A DNA stretch of 64,000 bases from [Mycobacterium] fortunisiensis (GTDB taxonomy: Bacteria > Actinomycetota > Actinomycetes > Mycobacteriales > Mycobacteriaceae). A program made the translations under genes and the position numbers. The DNA lies in the NCBI RefSeq assembly GCF_019050325.1, contig NZ_VOMB01000017.1, positions 39,465 to 103,464 of the forward strand, given 5' to 3'. Positions 62,458 through 64,000 of this stretch are shown here, in pieces (within the stretch, counting starts at the first letter, position 1; each line of letters begins with the position of its first letter). Below the pieces are notes generated by a model. The model saw only the letters and a program-made list of their open reading frames with translations, made no database searches and was not told the DNA's origin.

Positions 62458-63162
62458 TCACGTGACCGGTTGCAGCGCGGCACCGGCGGCTTGGCCGTAC
62501 AAGTCCGCAGCCGCGTTCATCGCGGCCTTGACAGTGTTGTAGTAGTGCGTTCCGACCCCACCGTGGCGGTACTTGCGCAGTTGCGGATTCTGGGCGAGCG
62601 TGGCCGCCAGTACCGGGTCACCGGCGATGCCATATTTCTTGAACGCCTCGGTGAAACGCGCGATGAACCGGGCGATCGACTTGTTGGGGTCTTGACGTTC
62701 GGCCACGGTGCCGAAACTGGCCTTCTCCTGGAACAGGCCGATGACCTCGTCGGCCGCGGAACCGCGGCTGCCGTAGGCCTGCACGCCCCCGGATACAGCT
62801 GGGCGGAAACCGGATTCGATTTTCGCGGTGGCGATGATGGTCTTGATCTGGTCTTCGCTCAACCGGGCCGCCTGACCTTGGCTCACGATGGCCCGGACGA
62901 TGTCCTGAGCGCTGGAGTCTTTGGTCACGACCACCGGCGGTGCTGGGACGACGGCGATGGCAGGCTCGGGCGGGGCGGTGGCGGCGCTCTGGAGCGCGTC
63001 GCCCGCCGGCTGCGGGTCGACTGCGACCACTGCAGGCCGGTGCATGTGCGGAGAAACCAGCGTTGCACCACCGAGGCCAGAAACAACGAGAAGCGTGCTG
63101 ACGATTCTCCTGACGTGCTTCTGTTCTCCGAATGCCTCCATCAGGCGATCGACTTTCGGCAT
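62458..63162 (-). CDS. exported lysozyme-like/transglycosylase-like protein
   Basis: This 234-residue protein has an N-terminal signal or anchor (VRRIVSTLLVVSGLGGATLV), a Pro/Ala/Val linker (about 43-80) and a lysozyme-superfamily domain with catalytic-type Glu in TIIATAKIESGFRPAVSGGVQAYG, then GLFQEK and VGTHYYNTVKAAMNAAADLYG. It could trim peptidoglycan during growth. Homologues annotated in mycobacteria are of unproven activity. Confidence 0.75.
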   Translation of the reverse strand: MPKVDRLMEAFGEQKHVRRIVSTLLVVSGLGGATLVSPHMHRPAVVAVDPQPAGDALQSAATAPPEPAIAVVPAPPVVVTKDSSAQDIVRAIVSQGQAARLSEDQIKTIIATAKIESGFRPAVSGGVQAYGSRGSAADEVIGLFQEKASFGTVAERQDPNKSIARFIARFTEAFKKYGIAGDPVLAATLAQNPQLRKYRHGGVGTHYYNTVKAAMNAAADLYGQAAGAALQPVT

Positions 63163-63571
63163 GGTCTAGCTCTCCTCTGCGGGGGTTGAACTTGTCGGTT
63201 GTTGCGCACGGGACACCCCCACCAACCCGGCCACGCGGCGTTGAAAGGCAGGGTTGGACTACGCACTGATCGCTGATGCGACGGGCTGAGCACCGACGCG
63301 ATCGGATGCGTGCCAGATAATTTGCTGTGTGCGCGTCAGCCGCGGGGACGCAAGAAATCTGCCCGCCGCTGATCCATCTCACTTGTGGCAACTACTCCCC
63401 TGATTGCCACAAAGTGATACATGTCACTGTGCCTGGTGTTATTACGTTTTGCTAATTAGCCACGCACTGTATTGGAACATTCCGAATCGCGCAAAATCGC
63501 AGTGCAGCTCAGGCCGATGGCGGCTTGTGCAGTATGATCGGTGATTGGTCGTCCATTTGCCTCAGAGTTCT
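63163..63571. other. long upstream region with a 9-bp inverted repeat
   Basis: About 409 nt upstream of the lysozyme-like gene. TTGTGGCAA (63383-63391) and TTGCCACAA (63404-63412) form a perfect 9-bp stem with a 12-nt loop, extended on both sides by CACT/AGTG with one bulge. An unusually AT-rich tract (63430-63465) follows, suiting a promoter. No gene was seen. Confidence 0.6.
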
Positions 63572-64000
63572 CTAAGGATTGATGGTGCTCTCGCCGATCT
63601 GGCGACCCCACACATACTCGGCGGTCAATGGCTGGCCCAGTTCGAAGTGGTTGTAGGGCGCGATCGAGGCACCGGTGTCCATCACCAGATACGGCGCCGG
63701 CCACAGGTCCTTGGTGATCGGCTGCCAGCAGCCGGGCCGGCCCTCGGGGCCGCCCTTGGCGTTCACCCGCGGCAGGTTGTCGGGATAGACGTAGGGATTG
63801 GCCGCGCCGATCAGGAAGTCATGGAGCTCGAGTGCGTAGCCGTTGCGGGTCTGCTGGGCGAATCGCGGCGCAGCCTCGGCGTAGTTGCGGACGGAACACG
63901 CCAGCGCCGGGCTGTTGCGGTCGAGCATGGCCGAGGTGGGCAGCAGGTCCTGGGCGCCACGCACCAGATACGGCCCGCCCCGCTCGAAGATGTCCCCGCC
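63572..64000 (-). CDS. C-terminal end of an MceA-like Mce family protein (partial)
   Basis: The frame is open to the window edge, so the N-terminus is outside. The visible 142 residues match the end of MceA-type proteins: GGDIFERGGPYLVRGAQDLLPTSAMLDRNSPALACSVRNY, GGPEGRPGCWQPITKDLWPAPYLVMDTGASIAPYNHFELGQP and EYVWGRQIGESTINP. Mce proteins form exported tubes that carry lipids across the envelope. The rest of the mce operon is not in the window, and which mce locus this is cannot be told. Confidence 0.88.
   Translation of the reverse strand, partial: GGDIFERGGPYLVRGAQDLLPTSAMLDRNSPALACSVRNYAEAAPRFAQQTRNGYALELHDFLIGAANPYVYPDNLPRVNAKGGPEGRPGCWQPITKDLWPAPYLVMDTGASIAPYNHFELGQPLTAEYVWGRQIGESTINP

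Overview
The window looks like a chromosomal segment of a rapidly growing mycobacterium (Mycolicibacterium type). It has high GC with GC-rich third codon positions and many GTG starts. Family content is mycobacterial: an Rv1625c-type adenylyl cyclase beside an Rv1626-type ANTAR regulator, a Dps2-like ferritin, F420/deazaflavin enzymes, a 13E12-type DUF222-HNH protein, a mycobacterial arsenic cluster and an Mce protein. No species is named because no search was possible.

Layout. 0-4.2 kb: DUF2339 end, Dps, adenylyl cyclase, an exported Pro/Ala-rich protein, a tRNA with anticodon CAA, and pdtaR. 4.4-9.5 kb: a complete livKHMGF branched-chain amino acid ABC transporter with a 16-bp-stem hairpin between livK and livH. 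9.5-19.6 kb: small membrane proteins, a gluconate cassette (GntR regulator diverging from gluconokinase and permease), RDD and DoxX proteins, an MBL hydrolase, a thioesterase, an M42 peptidase, and a TetR/EamA pair. 19.6-23.8 kb: a polyamine-type ABC transporter operon. 24-38.7 kb: transporters, dehydrogenases, alpha/beta hydrolases, a membrane-anchored NirK-like copper protein with a CopD-like partner, and a MarR-controlled cluster. 38.9-42.2 kb: a TetR-controlled divergent redox cassette.

42.3-52.9 kb is an accessory island. It carries a frameshifted Schlafen/AlbA_2 gene, five type II toxin-antitoxin modules (MbcTA-like RES/Xre, FitAB-type vapBC, mazEF, an intact Phd-type vapBC, and a Phd-type vapBC with a broken toxin), an orphan ParA-like ATPase, a YaeQ-family gene, dispersed repeats, and an amine-oxidase gene broken inside an 8-bp tandem repeat. 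53-58 kb holds TenA, LLM, GMC, deazaflavin and DHFR-like enzymes. 58.2-60.2 kb is an arsenic cluster (ArsR diverging from an ArsI/CadI-like lyase and an Acr3 pump). The end has an LGFP lipoprotein, a DUF222-HNH protein, a lysozyme-like secreted protein and the C-terminus of an MceA-like protein.

The most informative local signals are regulatory. There are three GTTGA-N4-TCAAC sites around the MarR regulator, two TAAGA-N11-TTCTTA sites in the TetR/FAD-oxidoreductase intergenic region, a 12-bp-phased triple repeat before the RES/Xre operon, and a perfect 12-bp inverted repeat between arsR and arsI. Three genes in the island are disrupted in ways that can be located to a few bases: a G4 run, an 8-bp repeat array and a single-base loss. 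No CRISPR array, rRNA or intact insertion sequence was seen.
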